NCBI RefSeq assembly: GCF_900205965.1
Contig: NZ_OAOF01000005.1
Location: forward strand, 124,001 to 188,000
Direction of reading: 5' to 3'
Length of the DNA: 64,000 nt
Source: Lacrimispora amygdalina
GTDB taxonomy: Bacteria; Bacillota; Clostridia; Lachnospirales; Lachnospiraceae
The first letter of the stretch is position 1; every line of letters starts with the position of its first letter. Below, in pieces: positions 16,900 to 26,414 of this stretch. A program made the position numbers and the translations under genes. Under the pieces are notes generated by a model. That model was given only the letters and a program-made list of their open reading frames with translations, was not told the DNA's origin and ran no database searches.

Positions 16900-17279
16900 T
16901 GCAGGTCAAATCTACAGTGAAAATGAATATGCCACGGATCCGGCAGCTGACACAGGCTGCGGTAACTGCTCTTGAAATGACTGCGGATGCATTGCAAGGG
17001 GAAATAAGGGATTCTCAAGTCATGCCGTTCGATACAGGCAATCTTCAAGGGGAAAGTTTCTTCGCTGATTATTCTGATTCTTCCAAAGGAAAGGTTCAAC
17101 TTGTGACCAGTACGCCTTATGCAAGGCGTTTGTATTTTCACCCGGAATATAATTTCCAAACCCATGAGAACCCCAATGCAAAAGGTCATTGGTATGAAGA
17201 CTGGGAACCAGGGGGAGGCAAAGCAGATTTTGCTCCCGATGCATTTGAGAAATTTTACAAGAAAGTAGGTGGTGTATAA
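16899..17279 (+). CDS. Minor capsid / tail completion protein (HK97 gp10-like)
   Basis: A 126-residue protein with the typical signatures MPFDTGNLQGES and STPYARRLYFHPEYNFQ, WYEDWEPGG. These belong to the minor capsid/neck protein family of clostridial phages. The ATG at 16,899 follows GGAGGTGATC; the in-frame ATG at 16,878 lies inside the previous gene without an RBS. Confidence 0.8.
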   Translation: MQVKSTVKMNMPRIRQLTQAAVTALEMTADALQGEIRDSQVMPFDTGNLQGESFFADYSDSSKGKVQLVTSTPYARRLYFHPEYNFQTHENPNAKGHWYEDWEPGGGKADFAPDAFEKFYKKVGGV

Positions 17280-17686
17280 TGCTGTCTTTAAAAGATGTAC
17301 GCCAATATATATCCAGCTTGAATATTGCCGTAGATGATAATGTCTATATTGGAAAGATGGATAATAAAAAGCAGAAGTCTGTCGGAGTTTATAGCCGGTC
17401 AACGTCCGGACCTGCCAATATTGCCATTGGTGGATTGGAATGCACCACCTACGATACGAAGCTGGTTTCTCTTCTGGTCCACTGGAATAAAAGCAAGGAC
17501 GAGACAGAGAGAACGGCTTTTGAGCTGTTTGAGAAACTAAGAGGTGTAACCAGCTTTACCATAGGAGATACCCCTATCAATTATCTGCGTCTGATGGTTC
17601 CTGAACCTCAGGACGTTGGGACAGATGATAGCGGAGTGTATGAATATGTGATATGGCTGGATTTTATTTATGAAAGGAACAGGTGA
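17279..17686 (+). CDS. Tail terminator / minor capsid protein
   Basis: A 135-residue protein with an overlapping TAATG start. The pattern (GVYSRSTSGPANIAIGG, KLVSLLVHWNKSKDETE, PEPQDVGTDDSGVYEYVIWL) matches minor capsid/tail terminator proteins that cap the tail tube and join it to the head. Confidence 0.75.
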   Translation: MLSLKDVRQYISSLNIAVDDNVYIGKMDNKKQKSVGVYSRSTSGPANIAIGGLECTTYDTKLVSLLVHWNKSKDETERTAFELFEKLRGVTSFTIGDTPINYLRLMVPEPQDVGTDDSGVYEYVIWLDFIYERNR

Positions 17687-17691
17687 GATTA

Positions 17692-18183
17692 ATGGGAGAT
17701 GCTAAGGTATATCCTGTAAGCAATAACAAGTTTGAAATAGGCCTGAACGGCACTGAAGCAACAATGGTAGTTGTTGCCAACCTTACGAACTTTGCCCCTA
17801 GTATTGAAGGTGGCGTAGAAGAATGGAATGCCATGGAGCATGAAGGCTGGGGCAATGCGATGATGACCAGTAAGAAGCTATCCTTCAGCTTCCAGGGAAA
17901 GCGTACTTATGGTGACCCTGGAAATGACTACGTTGCGGGTCTTGCATTTAAAAGTGGAAACGATGTTGTAACCCCGTTTCGTTGGACAATGCCTTCTGGG
18001 GCAAAGGTTGAATGCGCCTCCATCATCAATGTGACCACTCCAGCCGGTGGAGATAGCACGGCGGTGGACGCTCTGGAATTTGAAGTAAAGTGCAAGGGTA
18101 AGCCAACATTCACAGAAGCGGAAACTACAAACACAACAGCAGCTAAAACAACAACAACTAAAACATCAGCTGCAAAAGCATAA
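17692..18183 (+). CDS. Major tail (tube) protein
   Basis: A 163-residue protein. The segments NLTNFAPSIEGGVEEWNAM and KKLSFSFQGKRTYGDPGND are typical of siphovirus tail tube subunits. The C-terminus is a low-complexity Thr/Ala/Lys tail (TTAAKTTTTKTSAAKA), as often seen on these proteins. The ATG at 17,692 is chosen because AGGTGAG (17,681-17,687) fits it rather than the GTG at 17,683. Confidence 0.85.
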   Translation: MGDAKVYPVSNNKFEIGLNGTEATMVVVANLTNFAPSIEGGVEEWNAMEHEGWGNAMMTSKKLSFSFQGKRTYGDPGNDYVAGLAFKSGNDVVTPFRWTMPSGAKVECASIINVTTPAGGDSTAVDALEFEVKCKGKPTFTEAETTNTTAAKTTTTKTSAAKA

Positions 18184-18197
18184 GGAGGGAATTACAG

Positions 18198-18497
18198 ATG
18201 GCAAGAGTAATTGATATTACAGATAAACTAACGTTTGAAGGAAATCCTATGCTTTTGATAAAAGGAAAGAAACTAGAAGTAAATGCAGACGCTCCCACCA
18301 TGTTAAAAGTCATGGGACTTATGGGTTCTGATGATCCAGGAGTAAGTGAGATTTTAAAAACCTATGACATGATGTTCCCAGAGAAATCAAAAAAGGAAAT
18401 CGAAAAGCTGGCACTAAATTTTAGTGATCTGATCGTGGTGGTTCAGGAAGCGGTAGGGTTAATTACGGGGGAGAATAACAGCCAGGGAGAGCAGTGA
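18198..18497 (+). CDS. Tail assembly chaperone, short form (gpG-like)
   Basis: A 99-residue protein with RBS AAGGAGGGAA. The fold-like segments (KLTFEGNPMLLIKGKKLEV, MMFPEKSKKEIEKLALNF) match tail assembly chaperones that bind the tape measure protein. The gene ends in TGA followed by C, and an in-phase +1 frame continues into the next gene, suggesting that a longer fusion form is also made. Confidence 0.8.
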   Translation: MARVIDITDKLTFEGNPMLLIKGKKLEVNADAPTMLKVMGLMGSDDPGVSEILKTYDMMFPEKSKKEIEKLALNFSDLIVVVQEAVGLITGENNSQGEQ

Positions 18498-18498
18498 C
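18484..18498 (+). promoter_or_regulatory. Candidate +1 frameshift site of the tail chaperone
   Basis: An SD-like AGGGAG (18,484-18,489) lies 2 bases before CAG TGA C (18,492-18,498). SD-like sequence, P-site codon and a weak UGA-C stop is the layout of the RF2 +1 frameshift. A run of five G at 18,467-18,471 (ACG GGG GAG) is an alternative +1 slip site. The downstream frame is open from 18,463. Confidence 0.5.
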
Positions 18499-18825
18499 CC
18501 GTACTACGATCTTTTTGAAGACTGGGACTTGATTGTATCCAGTTTTCTTACGCAGTACGGGTTGAGAATACGAACAAAAGAATTTGAATCGGTTAGTTGG
18601 GATGAGTTTAAATCTCTGCTTTCCGGAATCGATCCGGAAACTCCCCTGGGGCGGATTGTGGCGATTCGATCAGAGACAGATAAGAATGTAATTAAAAACT
18701 TTAACAAAGATCAGAAACGCATATATGATACATGGAGAAACCGAAAGGCAGAAACAATGTCTCCGGCTACTTATGATCAGGAAATGAAAGCACTGGAAAA
18801 GATGTTTGCAGACTTGTGCAGATAG
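18496..18825 (+). CDS. Tail assembly chaperone extension (Gp15/gpT-like), probably made by frameshift
   Basis: The +1 frame continues as DPYYDLFEDWDLIVSSFLTQ and ends in ADLCR. It encodes a Gp15-type extension (TKEFESVSWDEFKSLLSG, RRIYDTWRN-like helices). There is no ATG with an RBS; the first TTG (18,529) lacks a ribosome site, so translation is expected as a G-T fusion. It lies just before the tape measure gene, where the frameshifted chaperone is conserved across siphoviruses. Confidence 0.75.
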   Translation, partial: DPYYDLFEDWDLIVSSFLTQYGLRIRTKEFESVSWDEFKSLLSGIDPETPLGRIVAIRSETDKNVIKNFNKDQKRIYDTWRNRKAETMSPATYDQEMKALEKMFADLCR

Positions 18826-18837
18826 GAGGTGGTATAG

Positions 18838-21800
18838 TTGGATGACAGTGTAGGGCAGATCGGGCTTGATCTTGTCGTTAATCAAAATAATTTCAATAGG
18901 CAGATGGCCGGTATCCAGGGGTTGGCTAAAAAAGCAGGAGCGGCACTGGCGGCCGCTTTTGCTGTTAAGAAGATTGTTGATTTTGGTAAGAGTGCTATTG
19001 AACTGGGATCCGATCTTACAGAGGTCCAGAACGTTGTTGATGTAACATTTCCTAATATGTCGAAACAGATTGATGCCTTTGCCAAAAATGCAGCGCTTTC
19101 TTTTGGTCTTTCTGAAACAATGGCCAAGAAATTTACGGGTACATTTGGAGCTATGGCGAAAGCGTTTGGATTTTCAGAAAGTGCTGCCTATGATATGTCA
19201 ACCACTCTGACCGGTCTGGCCGGTGATGTGGCATCTTTTTACAACCTCTCCCAGGACGAGGCATACACAAAGTTGAAATCTGTATTTACTGGCGAAACTG
19301 AGACATTAAAAGATCTGGGTATTGTTATGACCCAGAACGCCCTTGATGCCTACGCCATGGCGAACGGATATGGTAAGGTTACTGCAAAAATGTCCGAAGC
19401 TGAAAAGGTGGCTCTACGATATCAGTTTGTACAGGACCAGTTGGCGCTTGCCACCGGAGATTTTACCCGTACAAGTGATAGCTGGGCCAATCAGGTTCGT
19501 ATTTTAAAGCTACAGTTTGATTCCCTGAAAGCTACTATAGGTCAGGGGCTTATTAATGTACTTACCCCGGTTATCCACGTAATAAATACCATAATTGGAA
19601 AACTGATGAGTCTGGCCAACGCCTTTAAATCATTTACGGAGCTGATATCCGGAAAGAAAGGGTCTGGAGGTGCATCAGCTGCAGCTGTTTCTGGCATGGA
19701 AGATGTTACCAATGCAGCAGACAACGCTTCCGGAGCAGTGAGCGGAACAGGAGCGGCTGCCAAGAAAGCGGCAAAAGATATTAAAGGTATGTCCACCGGT
19801 ATTGATGAATTGAATGTCATTAGTCCGGATACTGGTTCTGACAGCTCTGGTGGTGCTGGAGGGGCTGGCGGTTATGCTGCGGATGAGTTCAACATGGGGG
19901 AAGTGAATACCACTGGTGTTGAGGAAGCCAGTAACAAGTACCAGGCTTTAATTGATAGAGCGCGAGAACTGAAAGATCTATTTAAGACTGGTTTTAGTAT
20001 CGGTTTTGGAGACACATCGGTCATTGACAGCATTCAGAATTCCATACAAGGTATTGGACAGAGCCTCAAAGGGATCTTTACGGATCCGGCGGTTTTTGCT
20101 TCGGCTGAGGAATTGGGAAACCGGATAGCCGTAAATATGGGAAAAGCTGCAGGCAGCATGGCTTCTATAGGGACTACCCTTGCAGATAATCTGCTAGGCG
20201 GAATTAATAAGTTTTTAGAGCAGAACAGCCAGCGGATTAAGAATTATCTGATTTCCATGTTTGATATCGGTGCGAATATCACTGACATTGCCGGTAATAT
20301 CAATGTTGCATTTGCAACGATTTTCTCAGCTTTTCGCAGTGATAGTGCAAAGCAGATCACAGCGGATATTATAGGCATTTTTTCAAGTGCCTTTTTGGGG
20401 GTAACAGAATTAGCTGCTAAGTATGGCAGAGATATTTTAGATGTACTTACGGCTCCATTTATACAAAACAGGGATTTGATAAAGACCTCCCTAGAAAATA
20501 CGTTTTCAGCAGTAGAGCCTATTTTTCCTGAAATTAAGTCCATTGTTGATGAAGTGGCAACAAAGGTTAATGAAACTTACGATGTAGCTTTTAAACCTTA
20601 TTTTGAAAATCTGAAACAGGGATTAGTTGAAATAGGCGCTAGGTTCCTTGAACTCTACAATCAGTATATGCTGCCAGTTATAACCTACCTCGCAGAAAAA
20701 TTTGAAGATTTTCATACACGGGTATTAACTCCGCTTATTGATAAATTTATGGAGTTCTTCTCAAAAATGGCAGAGGCAACCAGCGTTCTATGGGAGACTA
20801 TTCTAAAACCGTTTATCCTATGGTTTATGGAGATTGCCTTCCCCATTATAGCAACATTTGTGAAAAACTGTATAGATGCTTTCGCCGCCTTTTTTGAAAG
20901 CGTAGCAGGGGTCATAGGAGATATTATAGATATATTCATAGGGCTATTAGATTTCATAATAGGGACACTGACTGGAGACTGGGATAGGGCATGGCAGGGA
21001 ATTAAAGAAATTTTCGGCGGTATATGGAACGGGATTAAAGATTTGCTTGGAGCCGCATTAAACTGGATATACGTCCAGATACAATTGGAATTTGGTTTAG
21101 TAAAAGCCGCAATAGAATTTGTATGGAATGCCATTGTAGCATACTTAAGTGGGGTTTGGGATTCTATAAAAATTAAGGCAGCGGAAATATTTGAAGCTCT
21201 TCGAGAAAAATTGTCAGAAATCTGGGACAGCATAAAGGCAACTATTGAAGAAAAATGGAATGCCATCAAAGAGTGGTTTGATCAGATCTGGCAGAAAATC
21301 AAAAATGTGTTTAAGCTTGATGAAATGACACAGATCGGTAAAGATATGATGAATAATTTTTTTAGCGGTATGCAGGAAGTGTGGAAAGACATTACCAGCT
21401 GGTTAGGTGATATTGCTGGTGAGGTAGGAAAAGCATTTAATACGGTTATTGATGGAGCTAAGAATTTAATCAGTAAAGCCAAAGATGATGCAGAAGAAAA
21501 GGAAGAGAAGGACTCATCTGGTCCCGGAAGTAGCAAAGGCTATGTAAGTAGCGGACCAGGAGTGAAAGGTCACGCAACAGGAGGATTCCCCACTTCCGGC
21601 AGTCTGTTTGTTGCCAATGAAAACGGCAATCCTGAAATGGTTGGTAACTGGGGCGGTAAAGCAGCCGTTGCCAATAACATGCAGATCACAGAAGGTATTA
21701 CAAGAGCGGTTCAGTACGGTATGAGATCTGCCATTGCTCCATTAACCTCCAGTATAAGTGCCATGGTTAGTAATGCCACACCGCAGCTATCCCTGATCGG

Positions 21801-22038
21801 TACCACAGGACGCAGTACAGGAGCAGCAGATCAGGTTCAAAACATGGCAAATCAGGTTATGACCATGCCGACAGAATCCATGTCCGATCATTATCTGTCC
21901 CTTATGGTGGAATTACTGCGCAAGATCATAGAGCTGATCGAAGCAATGGATCTGACCGTAAATATAGATATTCGAGAAATTAAAAAGAAACTATCCGATC
22001 TGGACAAGAGAAGCGGTTTTTCAATGAGAACAACGTAA
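18838..22038 (+). CDS. Tape measure protein
   Basis: A 1,066-residue protein with a TTG start behind AGGAGGTGG. The N-terminal ~250 residues (LVVNQNNFNRQMAGIQGLAK ... GLSETMAKKFTGTFGAMAKA, FTRTSDSWANQVRILKLQFD) are typical. A Gly/Ser/Ala linker is at ~275-350. A hydrophobic central stretch with repeated W-x2-I segments (IWNGIKDLLG, WNAIVAYLSG, WDSIKIK) follows at ~640-810. The C-terminal part (GHATGGFPTSGSLFVANENG) is the usual conserved end. It sets tail length and contacts the membrane at DNA ejection. Confidence 0.93.
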   Translation: MDDSVGQIGLDLVVNQNNFNRQMAGIQGLAKKAGAALAAAFAVKKIVDFGKSAIELGSDLTEVQNVVDVTFPNMSKQIDAFAKNAALSFGLSETMAKKFTGTFGAMAKAFGFSESAAYDMSTTLTGLAGDVASFYNLSQDEAYTKLKSVFTGETETLKDLGIVMTQNALDAYAMANGYGKVTAKMSEAEKVALRYQFVQDQLALATGDFTRTSDSWANQVRILKLQFDSLKATIGQGLINVLTPVIHVINTIIGKLMSLANAFKSFTELISGKKGSGGASAAAVSGMEDVTNAADNASGAVSGTGAAAKKAAKDIKGMSTGIDELNVISPDTGSDSSGGAGGAGGYAADEFNMGEVNTTGVEEASNKYQALIDRARELKDLFKTGFSIGFGDTSVIDSIQNSIQGIGQSLKGIFTDPAVFASAEELGNRIAVNMGKAAGSMASIGTTLADNLLGGINKFLEQNSQRIKNYLISMFDIGANITDIAGNINVAFATIFSAFRSDSAKQITADIIGIFSSAFLGVTELAAKYGRDILDVLTAPFIQNRDLIKTSLENTFSAVEPIFPEIKSIVDEVATKVNETYDVAFKPYFENLKQGLVEIGARFLELYNQYMLPVITYLAEKFEDFHTRVLTPLIDKFMEFFSKMAEATSVLWETILKPFILWFMEIAFPIIATFVKNCIDAFAAFFESVAGVIGDIIDIFIGLLDFIIGTLTGDWDRAWQGIKEIFGGIWNGIKDLLGAALNWIYVQIQLEFGLVKAAIEFVWNAIVAYLSGVWDSIKIKAAEIFEALREKLSEIWDSIKATIEEKWNAIKEWFDQIWQKIKNVFKLDEMTQIGKDMMNNFFSGMQEVWKDITSWLGDIAGEVGKAFNTVIDGAKNLISKAKDDAEEKEEKDSSGPGSSKGYVSSGPGVKGHATGGFPTSGSLFVANENGNPEMVGNWGGKAAVANNMQITEGITRAVQYGMRSAIAPLTSSISAMVSNATPQLSLIGTTGRSTGAADQVQNMANQVMTMPTESMSDHYLSLMVELLRKIIELIEAMDLTVNIDIREIKKKLSDLDKRSGFSMRTT

Positions 22039-22053
22039 AGGAGGCGGTGCTAT

Positions 22054-22431
22054 ATGGCAGTAATAACAATCAATGGCCGGGAGTTCCCGTCTCCCGACAT
22101 TGGCGGAAATTTGATTGTCGCAACAAATGTAAGTGACGGGAAAAATGCGAAAGGTGAATTTATTGGTCAGAGAGTGGGAAGGGATCAGCATAAATTTGAG
22201 GGATTACAGTGGAAGTTTTTAGATGCTGCCACCTGGGCTGCCATGCTGCAGGAGTTTGATAAATTTGTAGTAACAGCCCGGATTCCAGACATGGTAAATA
22301 ACCGTATGATGACAATCCGAATGTATCCAGGAAACCGGACGGCCACACCCGTTGAGTTTGATAAGGAAGGACTTCCCACCATGTATCAGGATTGCAAAGT
22401 AAATATTATTGACTGCGGGGTGATTGAGTAA
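22054..22431 (+). CDS. Distal tail / phage tail protein
   Basis: A 125-residue beta-rich protein with RBS AAAGGAGGCGG. The segments VITINGREFPSPDIGGNLI and FEGLQWKFLDAATWAAMLQ are typical of small tail proteins between tape measure and hub genes. Probably part of the baseplate hub, contacting the tube end. Confidence 0.7.
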   Translation: MAVITINGREFPSPDIGGNLIVATNVSDGKNAKGEFIGQRVGRDQHKFEGLQWKFLDAATWAAMLQEFDKFVVTARIPDMVNNRMMTIRMYPGNRTATPVEFDKEGLPTMYQDCKVNIIDCGVIE

Positions 22432-24677
22432 TGCAGGCAGCGAGTACCCAATACAAGGATCACATGAAGTCAAAAGATCGCCTGCGCAACCAGACCTATA
22501 TCCGGGTTACCATTGGTCTGATCAACCAGGAGGCGCAAGCCAGTGCATATATACCCGATCATGGGAATTATGCTTATTATTCCAGTTTCAAGCAACCGTT
22601 AGATAATTATGAGGTCCAGGAGCTTTATGCCACCTGCGATCAGGACTACACACCAGTAGATGGTAGCATGTACTTTCTTCCAAGGACCAGGGCGGATGTG
22701 GTTTTAAATCAAGGAATTGTGTCAAAGGAACTTGTGGGACCGGTAGAAATCCAGTTCCCGGTTCAATATGATATTAAAGGGTTGACCATAGAATTTGGGA
22801 AAGCCTTTCCTGTGGATTTTATAATAGAATCTGATAACAACACAGTGGAGATCACCGGGAATAAATCTGGGCATTTTGTAACAGAGGAGATATTTGCAGG
22901 AGCAACATTCCTGCGCTTTACACCGTCCAGCATGGTAAACGGTCAGAGCCGATTCCGGATTCATAAGATCACCATGGGTATCGGGATCTATTTTGATAAT
23001 CAGCGGATCCTGTCTGCTACCAAAAAGGAACATATCAGTCCGATCATGGAGGAGCTGCCGACCATTGACTTTAATCTATCCGTGAATAATAAAGACAGAG
23101 CCTTTGATATTGAGAATGAGGAAAGCTCCGTAAACTTTCTGGAAATAGGTCAGGATATAACTGTTCTTTATGGTCAGAAACTTGATGACGGATCCGTGGA
23201 GTGGCTGCCAGGAGCAAAGGTGCGATTAAAGGAATGGTCTGCAGACGATGAAGAAATGTCTTTTTCTGCCTCAGATCGGTTCGACTACATGGACGGGACT
23301 TATCATAGAGGTTTGTTTCGCCAGGAAGGGATCAGTCTGTATGATCTTGCACTTGACGTGCTTTCCGATGCGGGAATTGATAGCCGGACTTACTGGATAG
23401 ACAGTTATTTAAAGTCTGTAAAAGTGGTAAATCCGATGCCGGTTGTCGCGCACAAGGAAGCCCTGCAGCTGATTGCCAATGCCGGCCGGTGTATTCTCTA
23501 CCAGGACCGTGGAGGGAATATCTTTCTGAAATCCAGCTTCATTCCGGCTATGGAAGCCATTTCAGATAACGAGACTTATTTCAGTCAAGCAGGATCCATC
23601 CTGGATAAATCGCCTAAGAAGCCTTATGCTATGTCCGCACAGAACTATATAAACGTAACCCCTACACAGTATTTTCTTCCAAGGCAGGAAGAAGGTGCGA
23701 TCTATCTAAATGCCGGATATATCTCAGAGGCAGTGGCGGAAAGTAATGGATCCTTTGCAGTCAATCCGACCGTAGAAATTAACCTGGAAGCCTCATTCAA
23801 ATGCTTCGGATTGACGTTAGAGTTTGGAAGTAATAATCCGTTGGAAATGGTCTTTCACGCCTACCGTGATGGGGAACTGGTGGAAGATTACATTGTATCA
23901 GGACTGACTGCAACAACGGTCATTAGCCACGAATTCGAGGAGTTTGACAGGCTGATCTTGGAATTTACCAAAGGCTGTCCGAATAACCGGATCGTCTTAA
24001 ATAATATTACTTTTGGGGACAGAACCGATTATGTTTTTGAATACGGTCATGAGTTGACCAAAACACCAAAGGGGACACAGCTTGCCAAGGTTAGGGAGCT
24101 GCAGGTAATCAGAACGCTTTACAATCGGGCAGGGGAGATAAAGGAATTGGCGAAAGAAATGATTGTGGTAACGGCTGCAGATAACCGGTATACCTTTTAC
24201 TTTACCAATCCATCGTATGACCTATCCTGCGCGATTACAGTACCAGGGGAGGGGCAGACAGCAACTATTCTAGATAGCAGCAATTATTTTGCCACGGTGG
24301 AACTTACAGGGGTTACGGGGACCGTTGAGGTATCCGTATCGGGCAGAGAGTACACAACTGTTAAAACTAAAGTAAGCAGGCAGCTAAATCCAACCGGCAG
24401 TATGGAAACATGGGAAAATCCTCTGGTATCTGATGCAGTTCACGCCGTCAATATTGCGGATTGGATCGGTGATTACCTAAAAGCAGATCGGCAGTATGAT
24501 CTTCAGTATCGAGGAGAACCCCGAATTGATGCAAGCGACATTACATTTCTGGAAAATAAGTACGTTCCGGATCTGCTCCTGAGAGTGTATGAGCATACAT
24601 TAAAATTCAATGGAGCTTTATCCGGATCGGTAAAGGCAAGGAGGGACATGAGCAATGTGGCAACCGTCAAAGACTAA
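22431..24677 (+). CDS. Tail tip / baseplate hub protein
   Basis: A 748-residue protein starting in a TAATG overlap. It has two related beta-sandwich regions (around residues 85-190 and 420-530, each with a TRADVVLNQGIV-like or GAIYLNAGYIS-like start) around a hub-like middle (DRFDYMDGTYHRGLF, LDVLSDAGIDSRTYWID). The C-terminal part (DWIGDYLKADRQYDLQYRGE ... DLLLRVYEHTLKFNGAL) matches tail tip proteins that form the ring under the tail tube. Length and position fit Tal/hub proteins without a peptidase. Confidence 0.8.
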   Translation: MQAASTQYKDHMKSKDRLRNQTYIRVTIGLINQEAQASAYIPDHGNYAYYSSFKQPLDNYEVQELYATCDQDYTPVDGSMYFLPRTRADVVLNQGIVSKELVGPVEIQFPVQYDIKGLTIEFGKAFPVDFIIESDNNTVEITGNKSGHFVTEEIFAGATFLRFTPSSMVNGQSRFRIHKITMGIGIYFDNQRILSATKKEHISPIMEELPTIDFNLSVNNKDRAFDIENEESSVNFLEIGQDITVLYGQKLDDGSVEWLPGAKVRLKEWSADDEEMSFSASDRFDYMDGTYHRGLFRQEGISLYDLALDVLSDAGIDSRTYWIDSYLKSVKVVNPMPVVAHKEALQLIANAGRCILYQDRGGNIFLKSSFIPAMEAISDNETYFSQAGSILDKSPKKPYAMSAQNYINVTPTQYFLPRQEEGAIYLNAGYISEAVAESNGSFAVNPTVEINLEASFKCFGLTLEFGSNNPLEMVFHAYRDGELVEDYIVSGLTATTVISHEFEEFDRLILEFTKGCPNNRIVLNNITFGDRTDYVFEYGHELTKTPKGTQLAKVRELQVIRTLYNRAGEIKELAKEMIVVTAADNRYTFYFTNPSYDLSCAITVPGEGQTATILDSSNYFATVELTGVTGTVEVSVSGREYTTVKTKVSRQLNPTGSMETWENPLVSDAVHAVNIADWIGDYLKADRQYDLQYRGEPRIDASDITFLENKYVPDLLLRVYEHTLKFNGALSGSVKARRDMSNVATVKD

Positions 24678-25053
24678 CTGGAAAGAGGGAGACTTCTTTA
24701 ACATTGAAGACTACAATCGAATAAAGGGAAATTTAAACGAGATCCGGTCACAGGCACTTCTGCTCTGGCCGGATTTTGAGTTTGAGAAAATGGGGGCTGA
24801 TAAGACCTATCAGGACTATGGATTCTACGCAGATGAAATCAACCGGTTTGAGGCTAATGTGGCTCATATTTGTAATGGCACCTATCCATTTAAAGTGGGG
24901 AATCGTCAAACCTTTTATGTTAATCAGCCCTTTATTGACTGGAAGGAACTAAACCGAATTGAAGAAGCCTGCCGGTTGATCTATAGCAACATACAAAGCC
25001 GTTATGACGGCAGAAAAACATTATCTTTTACACTAAATGGAGGTGCTTTTTAA
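24655..25053 (+). CDS. Phage tail-region protein
   Basis: A 132-residue protein overlapping the hub gene by 23 bases, with its own RBS (AAGGAGGGA). The segments NIEDYNRIKGNLNEIRSQAL and FIDWKELNRIEEACRLIYSN recur in Lachnospiraceae phage tail tips. Probably a baseplate component; no enzymatic motif seen. Confidence 0.7.
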   Translation: MWQPSKTNWKEGDFFNIEDYNRIKGNLNEIRSQALLLWPDFEFEKMGADKTYQDYGFYADEINRFEANVAHICNGTYPFKVGNRQTFYVNQPFIDWKELNRIEEACRLIYSNIQSRYDGRKTLSFTLNGGAF

Positions 25054-25496
25054 TGGAACTGAAAACAGATTATATGGATGCCATGTTTGATGGCCAGCGC
25101 CGGTACCGCTTAATACCCAATGAGGATGGAACTTACAGCCTTCCGGACGAAACGACTTACACCCAGAAGGGTGATAAATTTGGAGCTAATGATATAAACC
25201 AGACCAACGAAGAGATCAATAAACTGGAGGCTGTTAAGATAGTAACCTTGCCTATCGCAGGTTGGAGTAACTCCGCTCCATATACACAAACAGTGGAGGT
25301 TCTTGGCATTGCTGAGAATGACAGGCCCATAGTGAGCCTATATTTGCCAGACGACATAACAGCGGCGGATGTGAAACTGCAAAGTAAATCTTATGGCTGC
25401 ATGGATCGGGCGCTTACTGGTGCTGAAAACATAACGGTCTATTGTTATAGTAAGAAACCAGCAGTAGATTTTCAGATTCAGATAAAGGGGGTATAA
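25053..25496 (+). CDS. Phage tail-region protein (baseplate/fibre connector)
   Basis: A 147-residue protein with an overlapping TAATG start. The N-terminal part (YRLIPNEDGTYSLPDETTYT, NDINQTNEEINKLE) is a fibre-adaptor-like segment. The C-terminal part is beta-rich and hydrophobic. It precedes the fibre gene by 3 bases. Confidence 0.65.
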   Translation: MELKTDYMDAMFDGQRRYRLIPNEDGTYSLPDETTYTQKGDKFGANDINQTNEEINKLEAVKIVTLPIAGWSNSAPYTQTVEVLGIAENDRPIVSLYLPDDITAADVKLQSKSYGCMDRALTGAENITVYCYSKKPAVDFQIQIKGV

Positions 25497-25499
25497 GGT

Positions 25500-26366
25500 A
25501 TGGCAGAATGTATTATTTTAAAAGGCGGAGGAGGGGCAGATCTTGATGTGGTGACAGCTGGGAAGCCTGATGTGCTGACCGGTAAAGTAATTGTAGATAA
25601 AGATGGGGAGCCATTAACTGGATCCATGCCAAACCGCGGAGCTATTTCCTCTACCCTTAATGCCGGTGGGAGTTATACAATTCCTGAAGGATACCACAAT
25701 GGGTCTGGAAAGGTGACGGCAAACAGTCTGGCAAGCCAAACATCGGCAACAGCTTCTGCAGGTCATATATTAAATGGGCAGACTGCATGGGTGAATGGAA
25801 ACAGAATTACAGGTAATATTGCTTCAATGGGAGGTCAGACGATAACACCTAACACATCTTCTCACACTTTATCATGTAGTGGTAAATATATGACAGGTAA
25901 TGTCTATGTTCCTGCTGTGTCTAATTTATCAGCAGGAAATATTAAAAAAGGTGTAAATGTTGGAGGGGTTACGGGTACTTTTGAGGGTTATGTACCGACA
26001 GCAACGGATTTATATTTGAGAGGTAATAATATTAATGGTTGGCATTCTACAGGAGGAGATACCAATCTTTTAAGATACGATTCTCAGGCAATTACACTTC
26101 TTGGTCCCAGTAGAGTAAACATTGATGCTAGAAAATCCTTCTCAACAATAGGACATAGCTGGTTGTGCTTTGAAATGAGCATTACCAATGGCGGAACAAT
26201 TGAACTTTATGCTCCAGACGGAGCGACGGTTCTTAGTAGAGTGGCCATGAGTCAAACTGGGAATGTTACCGTAAAATTAAACATTTCTTCTGTGTCATTT
26301 GCATCCTTAATAGCACTTCGATTATATAGATTTTATGGGTCCTTATTCAGGATTTATTTAAGTTAA
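25500..26366 (+). CDS. Tail fibre / receptor-binding protein
   Basis: A 288-residue protein. The N-terminal ~135 residues carry repeated short units of the type LTGSMPNRGAISSTLNAGGS, NGSGKVTANSL and NGNRITGNIAS, typical of clostridial tail fibres. The C-terminal ~130 residues are a distinct AT-richer beta domain (YLRGNNINGWHSTGGDT ... LRLYRFYGSLFRIYLS) that may bind the host receptor. The composition shift from about 25,850 suggests domain exchange. Confidence 0.8.
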   Translation: MAECIILKGGGGADLDVVTAGKPDVLTGKVIVDKDGEPLTGSMPNRGAISSTLNAGGSYTIPEGYHNGSGKVTANSLASQTSATASAGHILNGQTAWVNGNRITGNIASMGGQTITPNTSSHTLSCSGKYMTGNVYVPAVSNLSAGNIKKGVNVGGVTGTFEGYVPTATDLYLRGNNINGWHSTGGDTNLLRYDSQAITLLGPSRVNIDARKSFSTIGHSWLCFEMSITNGGTIELYAPDGATVLSRVAMSQTGNVTVKLNISSVSFASLIALRLYRFYGSLFRIYLS

Positions 26367-26414
26367 TAAACCAAGAAAATGAATTGAAAAAGGTATATTG
26401 AAAGGAGAAGTTAA

